Assembly (NCBI GenBank): GCA_017509605.1
Contig: JAFWPH010000071.1
Location: 1 to 64,000 of the forward strand
Direction: 5' to 3'
Length of the DNA stretch: 64,000 nt
Source: Bacteroidaceae bacterium
GTDB taxonomy: Bacteria > Bacteroidota > Bacteroidia > Bacteroidales > Bacteroidaceae
Shown: positions 16,722 to 25,758 of the stretch, piece after piece
How the letters are laid out: the number at the start of each line of letters is the position of its first letter
Position numbering within the stretch: the first letter of the stretch is position 1
Position numbers and translations under genes: made by a program
The notes under the pieces: generated by a model
The model's input: only the letters and a program-made list of their open reading frames with translations
What the model was told of the DNA's origin: nothing
Database searches by the model: none

Positions 16722-19232
16722 ATGAAAAAGATTACATTATTGATATGCTCCATCCTGATGTGCACAACGATGATAGCACAGGATAGGGAGCCGAAAAACA
16801 TCACATTGACTGACGCGGAACGTACACTGGTGGAGCAGAACAGCGACTTTGCCTTCAACCTCTTCCGAAAGACACGAGGCACAGAAAACCACGTCATCTC
16901 GCCGCTCAGCATCACATACGCACTCGGTATGCTCAACAACGGCGCTGAAGGCGTCACACGCGAGGAGATATGCCAGGTACTCTCAGGGGGACAACAGACA
17001 GATTATGCAGACGTAGCCTCCATGAACGCCTTCTGCCTCAAGATGCTCACCGAAAGCGCCCTGCTCGACGAGAACACACGAGTGGCCATTGCCAACTCCA
17101 TCTATTTCAACGGCGATAGGAATGATGTTCAACTGAAATCGGCATTCAAGGACGCGGCAGCGACCTACTACGATGCCACACCTTCCGTGCTCAGTTTCAG
17201 CGACGAGGCGACGTTGGGCATCATCAACCAATGGGCCGCGGACCGCACCGACGGCATGATCCAAGACCTGCTCAAACCAGAGGAGTTGAAAGACCCCAAC
17301 CTCGTGAGTATCCTGCTGAACGCCATCTGCTTCAAAGGGGCATGGGCATATCAGTTCGATGAGAAATGGACACAACTCCAGTACTTCGGCGACATGAAAC
17401 ACACTGCCATGATGATGTCGCAGACGAGTGAATTCCGTTATGCAGAGAACGACCTCTACCAGTCCGTCATCCTACCCTACGGCAACGGCGCCTATCAGAT
17501 GACGCTCTTCCTCCCGCGCTATGGAAGGACGCTCGACGAGGTGTTGGCCGCCATGGACGGCAAAAACTGGAACACCACTGAGTACGAAAAATGTGACGTG
17601 GAATTAGAAATGCCACGCATCGAGACTGACACCGACCAAAACCTGATTGACATCATGTACTCGCTCGGCATGGAGAACGCTTTCCTGGAATACGGAGGCC
17701 ACGGTTTCCTGGATTTCTGCTGTTTCGGCGACAATGAAGAGGACTCCGACCAATGCTGGATCAGCCTGATGAAGCAGAAAGCCCATCTGAAACTTGACGA
17801 GAAAGGCACCGAGGCTGCTGCCGTCACCATCATCGAAGTGGCAGACAAAGCCGCTCCCCGTTTTGTCTGGTTCACTGCCGACCGTCCGTTCTTTTACATC
17901 ATCAGCGAACGAAGCACAGGTGCCATCTTCTTCATCGGGCAATACATGGGCGATCCTATTAAGAACGCTCACCACGACATCAGCCTCAGCGACATGGAGC
18001 GGCAACTCGTGCAGAGCAACAACGACTTCGCATTCCGCCTCTTCAGTAAAGCACGAGGCGAGGAGAACATCATCATGTCACCACTGAGCATCACATACGC
18101 TTTGGGCATGATGAACAACGGAGCGGCCGGCCAAACACAGCAGGAGATTTGCGATGTGCTGGGCTTTGGCGATGCCGGTTCAGACGCCATCAACCAGTTC
18201 TGTCGCAAGTTGCTCGACGAGGCCCCTACACTCGACCAGGAGACCTCAGCCGAGATTGCCAACACCATTTACGTGAACAGCGGAAAGGGATACGAACTGC
18301 AAGAGGATTTCATCCAGAAAGCCAATGAATATTACGACGCCACGCCCACAGCCCTCAATTTCTACGACAACTCAACAATAGACATCATCAACCGATGGGC
18401 AGACGAACATACTCACGGCATGATTCCGCAGATTGTGAATGAGGAAACGTTCATCCCCGATGCCGTCTGCTATCTGCTCAACGCCCTCTATTTCAAGGGC
18501 GCATGGACCAACAAATTCGACAAGGCTGACACCCGCGACGAGGCCTTCAATGGTGGCGCCGAGGTTCCGATGATGTATCAAAAGGAAGAATTTGAATACA
18601 CAGAGAACAAACTCTACCAAGCCGTGCGGCTGCCATACGGCAATGGTGCGTACCAGATGTCTCTATTCCTTCCCCGTGAGGGCAAGACCATAGCCGACGT
18701 GCTTGATGCCATGGACGGAAAGAACTGGCAGTTCAAGAGTTACGACGATTATATTGTTGATCTGAAGATGCCACGTTTCAAAACTAGCACCAACCTTAAC
18801 CTGGTTAAGATAATGACTGATTTGGGCTTGACAACGGCATTCGCCGAAACCGCAGATTTCCCCTATTTCGGCAACCGTTCTGTCTCAATTACCGACATGT
18901 TCCAGAAAGCCGTCATCGACCTTAACGAGGAGGGTACAGAGGCAACTGCCATCACGGTGATTGTGCCAATTGATGGCATGCCTATAGAAGTCAACTTCCA
19001 TGCCGACCGTCCGTTCTTCTACATCATCAGCGAACAAAGCACAGGCGTCATCTTCTTTATCGGCCAATTCGTGGGCGACACCCCCACGGGCATCTCCCGA
19101 ATTGAACAAGGGGAGAGGGCCATAGATAGCAGGAACATATACGACCTCCAGGGACGCTGGTTCGGGACAGACCCAACGGCACTGAAGAAAGGACTCTACA
19201 TTGTCGGCGGGAAGAAGATATTTATCAACTGA
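16722..19232 (+). CDS. Tandem two-domain secreted serpin
   Basis: The 836-residue product has a signal peptide (cleavage near Ala19-Gln20) and two complete serpin domains, about 28-411 and 417-786. Both carry SPLSITYALGM, the NAxxFKGAW block, LPYGNGAYQM and the C-terminal RPFFYIISE/STGxIFFIGQ strand. Both hinge regions are of inhibitory type: EKGTEAAAVT at 360-369 and EEGTEATAIT at 736-745. Counting from the conserved hinge glycine as P15 puts P1 at Lys376 in the first loop and Gly752 (or Met753) in the second, so the two heads probably trap different proteases. The tail (805-836) is the YDLQGR/KKGLYIVGGKK export-type sequence. The halves are similar enough to come from an internal duplication. 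Likely role: protection of the cell surface against host, rumen or own proteases. Confidence 0.9.
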   Translation: MKKITLLICSILMCTTMIAQDREPKNITLTDAERTLVEQNSDFAFNLFRKTRGTENHVISPLSITYALGMLNNGAEGVTREEICQVLSGGQQTDYADVASMNAFCLKMLTESALLDENTRVAIANSIYFNGDRNDVQLKSAFKDAAATYYDATPSVLSFSDEATLGIINQWAADRTDGMIQDLLKPEELKDPNLVSILLNAICFKGAWAYQFDEKWTQLQYFGDMKHTAMMMSQTSEFRYAENDLYQSVILPYGNGAYQMTLFLPRYGRTLDEVLAAMDGKNWNTTEYEKCDVELEMPRIETDTDQNLIDIMYSLGMENAFLEYGGHGFLDFCCFGDNEEDSDQCWISLMKQKAHLKLDEKGTEAAAVTIIEVADKAAPRFVWFTADRPFFYIISERSTGAIFFIGQYMGDPIKNAHHDISLSDMERQLVQSNNDFAFRLFSKARGEENIIMSPLSITYALGMMNNGAAGQTQQEICDVLGFGDAGSDAINQFCRKLLDEAPTLDQETSAEIANTIYVNSGKGYELQEDFIQKANEYYDATPTALNFYDNSTIDIINRWADEHTHGMIPQIVNEETFIPDAVCYLLNALYFKGAWTNKFDKADTRDEAFNGGAEVPMMYQKEEFEYTENKLYQAVRLPYGNGAYQMSLFLPREGKTIADVLDAMDGKNWQFKSYDDYIVDLKMPRFKTSTNLNLVKIMTDLGLTTAFAETADFPYFGNRSVSITDMFQKAVIDLNEEGTEATAITVIVPIDGMPIEVNFHADRPFFYIISEQSTGVIFFIGQFVGDTPTGISRIEQGERAIDSRNIYDLQGRWFGTDPTALKKGLYIVGGKKIFIN

Positions 19233-19274
19233 AGTCATAATCACACGGGAAAGGGAAGATAGTGAGACAAAATA

Positions 19275-19305
19275 TTGGCGGTTTGCTTTTTTTTGTGTTA
19301 TTTTG
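19275..19305 (+). promoter_or_regulatory. Probable promoter of the porin gene
   Basis: TTG at 19275-19277 and TTATTTTG at 19298-19305 (one mismatch to TAnnTTTG) are 20 bases apart, and 39 bases separate the box from the ATG at 19345. Confidence 0.45.
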
Positions 19306-19344
19306 CACGCTGAATACAATTTTTTGACAACAACATTAAATTTT

Positions 19345-20427
19345 ATGGCAACACAAACACAAGTATTCAAGACGTTATTATTGACGGCCGCCCTGGCATG
19401 GGGCCATCAGCAAGCATCAGCACAGCAAACGAACGAAAAGACAGACAAGGACTGGCTTAAGGCGCTGGCATCGAGAATTGAGGTTAATGGCTACGCTCAG
19501 GCAGGTTACACCTGGACACATCAAGATGGTAAACACACCAACACATTCGACCTGAAGCGCACACTGATTTGGGCAAAGGCGAGAATCACCGACCGTTGGT
19601 CGTTCCTCTTCATGCACGACTTCTCGTCTGTGGTACAGGAGTTCTACACCGACTACCGCGTGACCAACAACCGTGCCTTGACCGTCCGTCTCGGCCAATT
19701 CAAGAATGCGCTCACTCTGGAAAACCCCTTGTCGCCCACCAAAGTGGAGTTGATCAACGTATTATCACAAGGCGCCACTTATCTGTCAGGTTGCGGTTCC
19801 GACCCTCTTTATGGTGTGAACTATGGTCGTGACCTCGGACTGGAGATTTACGGTTACCTGTTCAACGACCATCTATATTACGAATTGGAAGTCATGCAGG
19901 GTCAGGGTATCAACTGCAAGGACCGAAACAACGAGAAAGACTTCATCGCACGTCTCGACTTTCGCCCGACAGAGAACTGGCGCATTGTTGCCACAGGTCA
20001 ATTAGGTCGTGGAAACGCCATTGCCACCTCCAAATACAATCCCGGTATTGCCGTGGGTCAGAACTATACCCGTAACCGTTGGTCAGGCGGTGCTGAATGG
20101 AAGAGCCATGTGAAAGGCGTTGACTACTGGAAGAACCGTTGCTCAAGCGTCCGCGGTGAAGTTTTGGGCGGCAAGGACGGTGATGTGAACAGTTTTGGCG
20201 CATACGTCACAGCCAGTGTACCTGTATGCCAGGCATTGGATGTGGTTGGCTCAGTGGATTACTTCGACTACAACACCGATGCCAAGATGCAGCAGACCAA
20301 CGCCACTCTGGGTGTTCAGCATTGGTTCTACCGCACATGCCGCGCCCAGTTGCAATACACACTTTGCAGCCCCAAGCAAGGCGACACCTACGGCACACTG
20401 CAGGCCCAGATACAGGTGGCGTTTTAG
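19345..20427 (+). CDS. Outer-membrane porin, phosphate-selective porin O/P-like
   Basis: This 360-residue protein has a signal peptide ending ASAQQ near residue 27 and a long series of alternating beta strands typical of 16-stranded porins. It ends in a phenylalanine after an amphipathic strand (LQAQIQVAF), the classic outer-membrane insertion signal. Blocks such as VNGYAQAGYTW, TFDLKRTLIWAKARI and VRLGQFKNALTLENPLSP match Bacteroidetes proteins labelled porin or OprO/OprP. The frame is open from 19201, but the ATG at 19345 gives the signal peptide. The solute is unknown. It is followed by a strong hairpin shared with the convergent rpsP gene. Confidence 0.78.
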   Translation: MATQTQVFKTLLLTAALAWGHQQASAQQTNEKTDKDWLKALASRIEVNGYAQAGYTWTHQDGKHTNTFDLKRTLIWAKARITDRWSFLFMHDFSSVVQEFYTDYRVTNNRALTVRLGQFKNALTLENPLSPTKVELINVLSQGATYLSGCGSDPLYGVNYGRDLGLEIYGYLFNDHLYYELEVMQGQGINCKDRNNEKDFIARLDFRPTENWRIVATGQLGRGNAIATSKYNPGIAVGQNYTRNRWSGGAEWKSHVKGVDYWKNRCSSVRGEVLGGKDGDVNSFGAYVTASVPVCQALDVVGSVDYFDYNTDAKMQQTNATLGVQHWFYRTCRAQLQYTLCSPKQGDTYGTLQAQIQVAF

Positions 20428-20452
20428 AATTAAGACGGAAGAATTAAGACGG

Positions 20453-20485
20453 AAGAAGGGGATGCGCGTCGCGCATCCCCTTCTT
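20453..20485. terminator. Bidirectional terminator between porin and rpsP
   Basis: A 15-bp perfect stem, AAGAAGGGGATGCGC with GCGCATCCCCTTCTT, closes a GTC loop. It lies between convergent genes. A tandem repeat (GAATTAAGACGGAA twice) precedes it. Confidence 0.8.
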
Positions 20486-20506
20486 GTTCGCTGATAGAAA
20501 TAGACT

Positions 20507-21049
20507 TTATGCCTCGGCGGGAGCCTCAGTGGTCTCGGCAGCGGCCTCTGCGTTAGCAGCAGCCTCAGCCTCGGCCTTAGCCTTAGCGGCAGCAGCCTTC
20601 TTCTCGGCCACCTTCTGTGCGATGGCCTCGTTGACCTTCTTCTCCTCGGCCTGACGAGCTTCGTAAGCCTTCTTGGCCTCAGCCTTGTTCTCCTGCATCT
20701 TCTTCGTCAGCTTGTTCTTCTTCTCAGCTTTCCAAGCCTCGAACTTAGCCTCGGCTGTAGCCTCGTCGAAGGCGCCCTTCTTCACACCGCCAGCAAGATG
20801 CTTCTTGAGGTACACACCCTCGCGTGAGAGTATGTTGCGCACGGTGTCGGTAGGCTGTGCACCTACACCAACCCAATAGTAGGCGCGGTCAAAGTTCAAA
20901 TCTACTGTTGAAGGATCGGTGTTTGGGTTGTAAGTACCAATCTTCTCAATAAAGCGACCATCACGTGGTGCCTTGTCGTGTGCGACTACGATAGCATAGA
21001 AGGCATAACCTTTGCGACCGTGACGCTGCAATCTAATTTTGGTTGCCAT
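20507..21049 (-). CDS. rpsP: Ribosomal protein bS16 with long Ala/Lys/Glu tail
   Basis: The first ~85 residues are a standard bS16: [20 protein letters not shown], then [19 protein letters not shown] and [20 protein letters not shown]. It is a structural protein of the 30S subunit. The remaining ~95 residues are a low-complexity, charged, probably helical Ala/Lys/Glu extension, giving 180 residues against about 80 in most bacteria; long tails are usual for this protein in Bacteroidales. I start at the ATG at 21047-21049 from homology and the promoter box at 21113-21120; the frame is open further upstream. It is monocistronic. Confidence 0.95.
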   Translation of the reverse strand: MATKIRLQRHGRKGYAFYAIVVAHDKAPRDGRFIEKIGTYNPNTDPSTVDLNFDRAYYWVGVGAQPTDTVRNILSREGVYLKKHLAGGVKKGAFDEATAEAKFEAWKAEKKNKLTKKMQENKAEAKKAYEARQAEEKKVNEAIAQKVAEKKAAAAKAKAEAEAAANAEAAAETTEAPAEA

Positions 21050-21112
21050 TAGTTGTTGTAAAAATTTAAATGAGTAATGATTTGAATGTGTCGCTAACTC
21101 GTAACGACGGTG

Positions 21113-21143
21113 CAAAGTTACAACTTTTCGCTGAAATAGCAAA
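21113..21143 (-). promoter_or_regulatory. Promoter of rpsP
   Basis: On the minus strand, TTTG (21140-21143) and TAACTTTG (21113-21120) are separated by exactly 19 bases, the ideal Bacteroidetes spacing. Confidence 0.75.
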
Positions 21144-21203
21144 AAAAAACCTACTATCTTGCTTTTTTAGAATTATTCATTTCGTCATGTGGAGAAATCT
21201 TGT

Positions 21204-21211
21204 TAATTTTG
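21204..21211 (+). promoter_or_regulatory. -7 promoter box of the rseC-rnf operon
   Basis: TAATTTTG matches TAnnTTTG, 29 bases before the rseC ATG. It lies back to back with the rpsP promoter. Confidence 0.55.
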
Positions 21212-21240
21212 TAGAGTTTTTGTAATGTGCACTTTGCAAA

Positions 21241-21660
21241 ATGGAAGATTTGATAAGCCATCGAGGCATTGTGGAACATATTGAGGGCGACACTGTGAGT
21301 GTGAAGATTCTCCAGCAGAGCGCATGTGCGTCGTGCAAGGTGAAGTCGATGTGTTCCTCGGCCGAGAGCAAAGAGAAGACAGTTGACGTGACAACGTCCG
21401 AGGCTTCCGGTTTCAAGGTGGGAGAAGAAGTAATGGTATATGCAGGCCTATCCACAGGTCGCAAAGCTGTTATTGTGGCTTTTGTTATACCTTTGATAAT
21501 AATGGTACTATGGTTAGTGGTAGCCATCAAGTTCTTAGGGTTGAGCGACCTCACCGCCATAGCCAGTGACTTAATGTTGCTGGGTGTTTATTATATTGTC
21601 TTGAGTTTGAACAGGAAGAGGCTCAACCGCCGTTTCATGTTCTACATCAAAAAATGCTGA
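21241..21660 (+). CDS. rseC: RseC/MucC-family protein, SoxR-reducing system
   Basis: The 139-residue membrane protein has the RseC pattern: a basic N-terminal domain with a cysteine cluster (CASCKVKSMCSS near 29-40), a beta barrel-like segment ending in VGEEVMVYAG, then two transmembrane helices (about 77-98 and 105-122). RseC proteins accompany Rnf and are linked to reduction of SoxR or to assembly of the complex. Its position directly upstream of rnfB, on the same strand and with a 99-base gap, is the usual Bacteroidales arrangement. Confidence 0.88.
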   Translation: MEDLISHRGIVEHIEGDTVSVKILQQSACASCKVKSMCSSAESKEKTVDVTTSEASGFKVGEEVMVYAGLSTGRKAVIVAFVIPLIIMVLWLVVAIKFLGLSDLTAIASDLMLLGVYYIVLSLNRKRLNRRFMFYIKKC

Positions 21661-21759
21661 ACTCTGACAACACAGACCAATAGTGTTTGGAAAACAAGAA
21701 TATTTAGAAATCAATTACTAAAAGACTAACAGTATCAAACTATTTAATAATCCGGATTT

Positions 21760-22773
21760 ATGAACGTAATTCTTACAGCTGTGATTGTATTGGGCGCGGT
21801 AGGATTGATAGCAGCCGTAGTGCTGTTCTTCGTGTCCAAGAAGTTTGCAGTCAAGGAGGATCCTCGCATCGCGCTCGTCAATGAAGTGTTGCCAGGAGCC
21901 AACTGTGGTGGTTGCGGTTTCCCTGGTTGTGGCGGTATGGCCTCTGCCTGTGTGAAGGCAGCGGACAACGGCTCGCTTGAGGGACTGAACTGCCCGGTAG
22001 GCGGTTCGGCAGTGATGAGCCAGGTGGCGTCAATCCTCGGCATGGAAGCCGCAGCCTCCGACCCCAAGGTGGCAGTGGTTCGTTGCAATGGGTCGTGCGA
22101 GAATCGCCCCCGTATTGCAGAGTATGACGGTCTGAAGACTTGCCGTGCGGTCCACGCATGTGGTGCCGGTGAGACAGGCTGTGGTAATGGTTGTCTTGGA
22201 TGTGGCGACTGTGTGGCTGCATGTAAGTTCGACGCCATCCACATCAACCCAGAAACTGGGATTCCAGAGGTTGACGAGGAGAAGTGCGTGGCTTGCGGCG
22301 CCTGCGTGAAAGCCTGTCCGCGCAACATCATCGAGATTCGCCTCAAGGGCAAGAACAACCGCCGCGTGTGGGTGGGCTGTGTGAACCAGGACAAGGGTCC
22401 CGCAGCCATGAAAGCCTGCAAGGTGTCGTGTATCGCCTGCGGGAAGTGTGTGAAGGAGTGCAAGTTCGACGCTATCGCCCTCCAGGGCAATGTGTCGTAC
22501 ATCGACGACGAGAAGTGCAAGGCATGCCGTGCATGTATGAAGGTTTGTCCTCGTGATTGCATCTACGACGCCAACTTCCCCAAGAGCATCAAGGAAGTGA
22601 TGAAGGCAGAAGCCGAGCGTAAGGCAGCGGCAGAGGCTAAGGCTAAGGAAGCCGCAGAGGCCAAAGCTAAGGCAGATGCTAAAGTAGCTGAGGAAGAGGC
22701 CGCCAAGGTTGCACCCGTTAACCCGGCAGCCCCTGAAGTAACAGAAACAAAACCTAAAGTAAAGGAGGAATAG
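21760..22773 (+). CDS. rnfB: Rnf complex subunit B, ferredoxin-like
   Basis: RnfB (337 residues) receives electrons from reduced ferredoxin and passes them into the membrane complex. An N-terminal helix anchors it (about 3-25). The Fe-S domain motif GANCGGCGFPGCGG is followed by four ferredoxin-type clusters: CLGCGDCVAAC, CVACGACVKAC, CIACGKCVKEC and CKACRACMKVC. The last ~75 residues are a low-complexity Ala/Lys/Glu tail. The final codons double as an AAAGGAGG ribosome-binding sequence for rnfC, which begins four bases after the stop. Confidence 0.95.
   Translation: MNVILTAVIVLGAVGLIAAVVLFFVSKKFAVKEDPRIALVNEVLPGANCGGCGFPGCGGMASACVKAADNGSLEGLNCPVGGSAVMSQVASILGMEAAASDPKVAVVRCNGSCENRPRIAEYDGLKTCRAVHACGAGETGCGNGCLGCGDCVAACKFDAIHINPETGIPEVDEEKCVACGACVKACPRNIIEIRLKGKNNRRVWVGCVNQDKGPAAMKACKVSCIACGKCVKECKFDAIALQGNVSYIDDEKCKACRACMKVCPRDCIYDANFPKSIKEVMKAEAERKAAAEAKAKEAAEAKAKADAKVAEEEAAKVAPVNPAAPEVTETKPKVKEE
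22761..22770 (+). promoter_or_regulatory. Shine-Dalgarno sequence for rnfC inside rnfB
   Basis: AAAGGAGGAA ends 7 bases before the rnfC ATG. Strong Shine-Dalgarno sequences are uncommon in Bacteroidetes, so this one stands out. Confidence 0.6.
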
Positions 22774-22777
22774 CAGT

Positions 22778-24124
22778 ATGAGAACATTCAGAATAGGTGG
22801 TGTACACCCTGAAGAGAACAAATTGTCGGCTGAAGTGGCTACAGTTCCCGCAGAACTCCCCAAGCAGGCTGTATTCCCTCTTTCACAGCATATCGGCGCT
22901 CCCGCCAAACCCGTAGTGGAACGTGGGCAGGAGGTGAAAGTCGGCACCTTGCTTGCCGAGGCAGGTGGTTTTGTCTCCGCCCCGATTTATTCTTCAGTAT
23001 CGGGCAAAGTGGCCAAGATCGACACTGTGGTTGATGCCACGGGCTATCGCAAGCCAGCCATATATATCAATGTAGAGGGTGACGTATGGGAAGAGAGCAT
23101 CGACCGCAGCGACAAGTTGGAAACGCTGGCCGACCATCCCGAACTCACACCCGAAGAGATTGTAGAACGTGTGAAGGTAGCCGGTGTCACCGGTATGGGC
23201 GGCGCAGGATTCCCCACTTTCATCAAGCTCACTCCTCCGCCAACCGCCACAGCCACATGTGTGATCATCAACGCAGTGGAGTGCGAGCCATACATCACAA
23301 GCGACTACCGTCTGATGATGGAGAAGGCCGACGAGATTATCGTGGGCATCGACCTGTTGATGAAAGCTGTTAAGGTGAACGAAGGCTATATCGGCATTGA
23401 GTGCAACAAGCCCAAAGCCATCGAGTTGTTCCAGCAGAAACTGGCCAACCGTCCCGAAATCAAGGTGGTGCCACTGCAGAAGCGCTATCCCCAGGGAGGT
23501 GAGAAGCAGTTGGTTGACGCCGTGATCCGCCGTCAGGTGCCTGCCCCACCCGCAATCCCAGTGAACGTGGGTGCAGTGGTGCAGAACGTGGGTACCGCTT
23601 TCGCCGTGTATGAGGCTGTGATGAAGCACAAGCCGTTGTTCGAGCGCTACGTCACCGTAACAGGCAAGAAGATCGCCCATCCCAGCAACTTCCTCGTGCG
23701 CATGGGCACACCGATGATCCAGTTGATTGATGCCTGCGGCGGAATGCCTGAAGGCGACAACAAACTGCTGGCCGGTGGTCCGATGATGGGCAAGGCACTG
23801 ACTTCCGTGGAGGTTCCCGTTTGCAAGGGCACCAACTCGGTGACCGTGCTCAGTGGTGATGACGCCAAGCGCAAGGAGGCTCAGCCTTGCATCCGCTGCG
23901 CCAAGTGTGTGAGCGCATGTCCTATGGGTCTGGAGCCCTATCTGCTGGCTAAGCTGTCGGACAAGGCTGAATGGGACCGTTTGGAGAAGGAGATGATTAC
24001 CTCGTGCATTGAATGTGGTTCCTGCCAGTTCACCTGCCCCGCGCATCGTCCTCTGCTCGACAACATACGTATTGGAAAGACCACCGTTATGGGTATCATC
24101 AGATCCCGTAGTGCTAAAAAATAA
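22778..24124 (+). CDS. rnfC: Rnf complex subunit C
   Basis: The 448-residue cytoplasmic subunit carries NADH and FMN binding and two 4Fe-4S clusters. Visible features are the N-terminal HPEENK and LSQHIGAPAKPVVERGQ motifs, the GVTGMGGAGFPTFIKL nucleotide-binding loop, the NAVECEPYITSD block, and near the C-terminus CIRCAKCVSACPMGLEP and CIECGSCQFTCPAHRPLL. It forms the NAD+ end of the Rnf chain. The gene lies tightly between rnfB and rnfD (4- and 8-base gaps). Confidence 0.96.
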   Translation: MRTFRIGGVHPEENKLSAEVATVPAELPKQAVFPLSQHIGAPAKPVVERGQEVKVGTLLAEAGGFVSAPIYSSVSGKVAKIDTVVDATGYRKPAIYINVEGDVWEESIDRSDKLETLADHPELTPEEIVERVKVAGVTGMGGAGFPTFIKLTPPPTATATCVIINAVECEPYITSDYRLMMEKADEIIVGIDLLMKAVKVNEGYIGIECNKPKAIELFQQKLANRPEIKVVPLQKRYPQGGEKQLVDAVIRRQVPAPPAIPVNVGAVVQNVGTAFAVYEAVMKHKPLFERYVTVTGKKIAHPSNFLVRMGTPMIQLIDACGGMPEGDNKLLAGGPMMGKALTSVEVPVCKGTNSVTVLSGDDAKRKEAQPCIRCAKCVSACPMGLEPYLLAKLSDKAEWDRLEKEMITSCIECGSCQFTCPAHRPLLDNIRIGKTTVMGIIRSRSAKK

Positions 24125-24132
24125 CAGACATC

Positions 24133-25137
24133 ATGGCAAACAAACTTATAGTATCTTTATCACCGCATGCGCATGGCACCGACAGCGTTGAGAAGAACAT
24201 GTATGGAGTGATTCTCGCTCTTATACCTGCCCTCATCGTGTCGTTCATCTATTTCGGCTTAGGCTCCGCCATCGTATGCTGCACAAGCGTGCTTGCTTGT
24301 GTGTTCTTCGAATGGGCCATCACGAAGTTCATCATGAAACGTGAGCGCAATACCATTTGTGACGGCTCCGCCATCCTGACCGGTCTGCTGTTGGGCTTCA
24401 ACCTGCCCTCCAACCTTCCGATATGGATCATCATCATCGGTGCGCTGGTAGCCATCGGCATCGGCAAGATGACCTTCGGTGGTCTGGGCTGCAACCCCTT
24501 CAACCCCGCCCTTGTGGGCCGTGCTTTCCTCTTGGTGTCGTTCCCCGTTCAGATGACCACATGGCCAGTTCCCGGTCAGATAGGCATCAACGGCTACATT
24601 GACGCCCAAACAGGCGCTACTCCTCTGGCTATCATGAAGGAAGCCATCAAGAGCGGAGACGCCAGCATTCTCAGCCAGCTGCCCGACTCCTTGAGCCTTG
24701 CTCTCGGCAACTCCGGCAGTTTCGGTGCAGGCAGTTTGGGCGAAGTATGTGCCCTTGCCCTTATCATTGGCGGTATCTATATGATTGCCCGTAAGATCAT
24801 CACCTGGCACATCCCCGTAAGCATCCTGCTCACCGTGTTTGTGTTCAGTGGTCTGATGCACCTTGCCAATCCCATCTATGCCAGCCCTGTTGATGTGCTG
24901 CTCAGTGGTGGTCTGATGCTCGGTGCCATCTTCATGGCAACCGATTACGTAACCTCGCCCATGACGAAGAAGGGACAACTCATCTACGGTGTGTCGATAG
25001 GTGTGCTGACTGTGGCTATCCGCTATTTCGGCGCTTACCCCGAGGGTATGTCGTTCGCCATCCTCATCATGAACGCGTTCACGCCGCTTATCAACTATTA
25101 TTGCAAACCTAAACGATACGGGGAGGTAGTGAAATGA
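24133..25137 (+). CDS. rnfD: Rnf complex subunit D (ion-translocating membrane subunit)
   Basis: The 334-residue polytopic protein has about nine transmembrane segments and the Rnf/Nqr FMN-attachment context GATPLA (near residue 161), where a threonine carries covalent FMN by a phosphodiester bond. It forms part of the Na+ or H+ pathway. Further family blocks are FNLPSNLPIW, GLGCNPFNPALVGRAFLL and ATDYVTSPMTKKGQ. The stop overlaps the start of rnfG (ATGA). Confidence 0.95.
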   Translation: MANKLIVSLSPHAHGTDSVEKNMYGVILALIPALIVSFIYFGLGSAIVCCTSVLACVFFEWAITKFIMKRERNTICDGSAILTGLLLGFNLPSNLPIWIIIIGALVAIGIGKMTFGGLGCNPFNPALVGRAFLLVSFPVQMTTWPVPGQIGINGYIDAQTGATPLAIMKEAIKSGDASILSQLPDSLSLALGNSGSFGAGSLGEVCALALIIGGIYMIARKIITWHIPVSILLTVFVFSGLMHLANPIYASPVDVLLSGGLMLGAIFMATDYVTSPMTKKGQLIYGVSIGVLTVAIRYFGAYPEGMSFAILIMNAFTPLINYYCKPKRYGEVVK

Positions 25138-25751
25138 AGAAACTGGAATCATCATTATTGAATATGGTTGTGGTCCTCACTCTCGTGTCAGTGATCACAG
25201 GCGGACTTCTCGCCGCTGTCAACTCAGTGACAGAGGGTCCGATACAGGAACAGAAGGACAAGGCACTTGCCGATGGCATCAAGGCCGTGATGGGTGCTGA
25301 CGACATCAAAGTGACGGCCGACGACAAGGTGAATTCCTCAGTCGATGGCAAGGACCGCGAATACATCATCCACCGTGTGGCCAATGCCAATGGCGAGCCT
25401 ATCGGTGTGGCTGTGGAAAGCGCCTCACAGGGTTTCTCTGGCGATGTGAAAGTGCTTGTGGGCTTCGACAAGGAAGGCACCATCAAGGGCTACACCATTC
25501 TGGAGCATGCAGAGACTCCGGGCCTCGGTGCCCGTGCTGTTGATTGGTTCCAGGCCGGCCAGAAAGGCGACATCATCGGACAGCAGCCTTCTAAAGGTAA
25601 ACTAACAGTGAGCAAGGACGGTGGACAGATTGACGCCATCACAGCAGCCACCATCACCTCGCGCGCATTCCTCAAGACCGTGAACAACGCTTACGAGGTC
25701 TATGCCAGCCAGGGCGCCGACGCTCAATCAGGTGCAACTCAAAAGAACTAA
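25134..25751 (+). CDS. rnfG: Rnf complex subunit G
   Basis: This protein of 205 residues has one N-terminal membrane helix (about 9-29) and an FMN-binding domain with the flavinylation site in DAITAATITS near residue 170, where a threonine binds FMN. The GYTILEHAETPGLG motif is typical. It overlaps rnfD by four bases and is followed by rnfE after 7 bases. The C-terminal 15 residues are a polar tail. Confidence 0.94.
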   Translation: MKKLESSLLNMVVVLTLVSVITGGLLAAVNSVTEGPIQEQKDKALADGIKAVMGADDIKVTADDKVNSSVDGKDREYIIHRVANANGEPIGVAVESASQGFSGDVKVLVGFDKEGTIKGYTILEHAETPGLGARAVDWFQAGQKGDIIGQQPSKGKLTVSKDGGQIDAITAATITSRAFLKTVNNAYEVYASQGADAQSGATQKN

Positions 25752-25758
25752 GGGCTTT

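Noticed and set aside
22030-24046. Long minus-strand open frames across rnfB and rnfC
   Set aside because: They mirror the Fe-S protein genes; the plus-strand motifs are unmistakable.
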